DNA of 64,000 nucleotides from NCBI RefSeq assembly GCF_011398355.1, contig NZ_AP021889.1, positions 1,116,001-1,180,000 of the forward strand. The letters are read 5' to 3'. The notes below the pieces were generated by a model. The model saw only the letters and a list, made by a program, of their open reading frames with translations, ran no database searches and was not told where the DNA came from. The translations under genes and the position numbers were made by a program. Source of the DNA: Thiosulfatimonas sediminis. GTDB taxonomy: Bacteria > Pseudomonadota > Gammaproteobacteria > Thiomicrospirales > Thiomicrospiraceae. Shown piece by piece: positions 63,025 through 64,000 of the stretch (position 1 is its first letter; every line of letters begins with the position of its first letter).

Positions 63025-64000
63025 ATGTCTTTAAATCGCCGAGAATTTTTACACGTAATGTCGTTGGCTGCTGCGGCAGGTATGTTACCTGGTACTGCTT
63101 CTGCAATGTCTGGTGGTGCTGATAAAGCTGCGGCTGCAAAAGCCTCAGCAGATATCTACAACCGTCCAATGAAAGGTAAGGTTCGTTTGTTGCACATTAC
63201 CGATACGCACGCTCAGTTGAAGCCTATTTACTTCCGTGAGCCAAACGTAAACTTGGGTACAGGTCCTGCCTTCGGTCAATTGCCACACGTTGTTGGTCAA
63301 AAATTACTCAAAGAAATCGGTGTTGATGCGGCTAAAAATCCTGAGTTAGCGCACGCCTTCACTTACCTAAATTTCCAAGATGCATCTGAAACTTACGGTA
63401 AAGTGGGTGGTTTCGCGCATCTTAAAACGGTTTTAGATATGCTACGTGATCAAGCGGGTGGCTCGGCGAATACCATTACTATGGATGGTGGTGACTTGTG
63501 GCACGGTTCGGGTACGGCATTATGGACACGTGGTCAAGACATGGTTGAAGCGTCAAACCTAATTGGTGTTGACATCATGACAGGTCACTGGGAGTTTACT
63601 TACAAAGCGAACGAAGTACTTAAAAACTTGAACAAGTTTAAGGGTGAATTTGTTGCTCAAAACATTCGTGTTAAAGAAGACTCTTTGTTTGGTGATGCAT
63701 ACCGTGAAATGGTAGATGCCAATAACGGTACTGGTTTGTTTAACGAAGAGGAAGCTCGTCCGTTCAAACCATACGTTGTAAAAGTGATCAACGGTGAGCG
63801 TATCGCGGTTGTTGGTCAAGCTTTCCCTCGTACGGCAAACGCTAACCCACAAGCGAACTTCCCTGATTGGTCGTTTGGTCTGCGCGAACAAGAACTGCAA
63901 GAAACCGTCGAAAAAATTCGTGCTGAAGAAAAAGTCGCAGCAGTTGTGATGATTTCTCACAATGGTATGGATGTGGACATCAAAATGGCTTCTCGCGTCA
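63025..64000 (+). CDS. soxB: Thiosulfohydrolase SoxB, partial (N-terminal 325 codons)
   Basis: Part of a dimanganese enzyme of the periplasmic Sox pathway that removes the terminal sulfone from SoxY-bound thiosulfate as sulfate. A Tat signal (NRREFLHVMSLAAAAG, Arg5-Arg6) is followed by metallophosphatase motifs HITDTHAQLKPIYFR, TMDGGDLWHGSG, MTGHWEFTY and VMISHNGMDVD. The ATG has GGAG 8 bp upstream. The remaining 230-250 residues lie beyond the window. It stands as a separate transcript after purL; no other sox gene is in view. Confidence 0.95.
   Translation, partial: MSLNRREFLHVMSLAAAAGMLPGTASAMSGGADKAAAAKASADIYNRPMKGKVRLLHITDTHAQLKPIYFREPNVNLGTGPAFGQLPHVVGQKLLKEIGVDAAKNPELAHAFTYLNFQDASETYGKVGGFAHLKTVLDMLRDQAGGSANTITMDGGDLWHGSGTALWTRGQDMVEASNLIGVDIMTGHWEFTYKANEVLKNLNKFKGEFVAQNIRVKEDSLFGDAYREMVDANNGTGLFNEEEARPFKPYVVKVINGERIAVVGQAFPRTANANPQANFPDWSFGLREQELQETVEKIRAEEKVAAVVMISHNGMDVDIKMASRV

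Overview
The window looks like chromosomal DNA of a sulfur-oxidising gammaproteobacterium of the Thiomicrospira/Hydrogenovibrio/Thiomicrorhabdus type. The grounds are a soxB gene running off the right edge, a probable PPi-dependent phosphofructokinase, gammaproteobacterial gene orders (zapA-6S RNA-fau; ygfB-pepP-ubiH-ubi; dapA-bamC; tsaE-amidase) and moderate GC. The genus is inferred from memory of protein families; no search was run.

Positions 1-15110 are a nested pile-up of IS66-family elements. Three types can be separated. Type A is 2367 bp with tnpA, tnpB and tnpC. Type B is about 2.7 kb with tnpA, tnpB, tnpC and a fourth small gene. Type C is 2307 bp with tnpA, tnpB and tnpC. All have ends starting GTAAGCG or close to it. 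A type C copy sits inside the tnpA of a type B copy with an 8-bp target duplication. That B+C block occurs twice as a near-perfect inverted repeat with 4484-bp arms (4055-8538 and 9608-14091) around a 1069-bp centre. Several IS ends abut each other with no target duplication, which suggests adjacent deletions. Decayed IS66 remnants mark the right border.

Positions 15150-22590 hold a small membrane protein, a secreted cytochrome P460-type protein, an ECF sigma/anti-sigma pair, a secreted peptide with eight Cys in a strict 6-residue KCG repeat, a phosphofructokinase, ribonuclease D and mpl. A complete type A element (22845-25211) then splits a ComEA-like helix-hairpin-helix gene and leaves a perfect 8-bp duplication.

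Positions 25527-43302 carry epmC, a DUF6502 gene, hrpB, a cold-shock gene, hemL, thiE, a TlpA-like thioredoxin, rpiA, a Sco/PCuAC copper-delivery pair with an unknown secreted protein, ilvA, an AsmA-family gene, dgt and queG. Positions 43389-64000 carry tsaE, an AmiB-like amidase, fau, 6S RNA, zapA, ygfB, pepP, two ubiquinone hydroxylases, a voltage-gated-type K+ channel, a LysR regulator, a PIN-PhoH protein, bcp, dapA, bamC, purL and the start of soxB.

The most unusual items are the IS66 palindrome, the KCG-repeat secreted peptide together with the KCG tail on the PCuAC copper chaperone, and the small fourth gene carried by the type B element.
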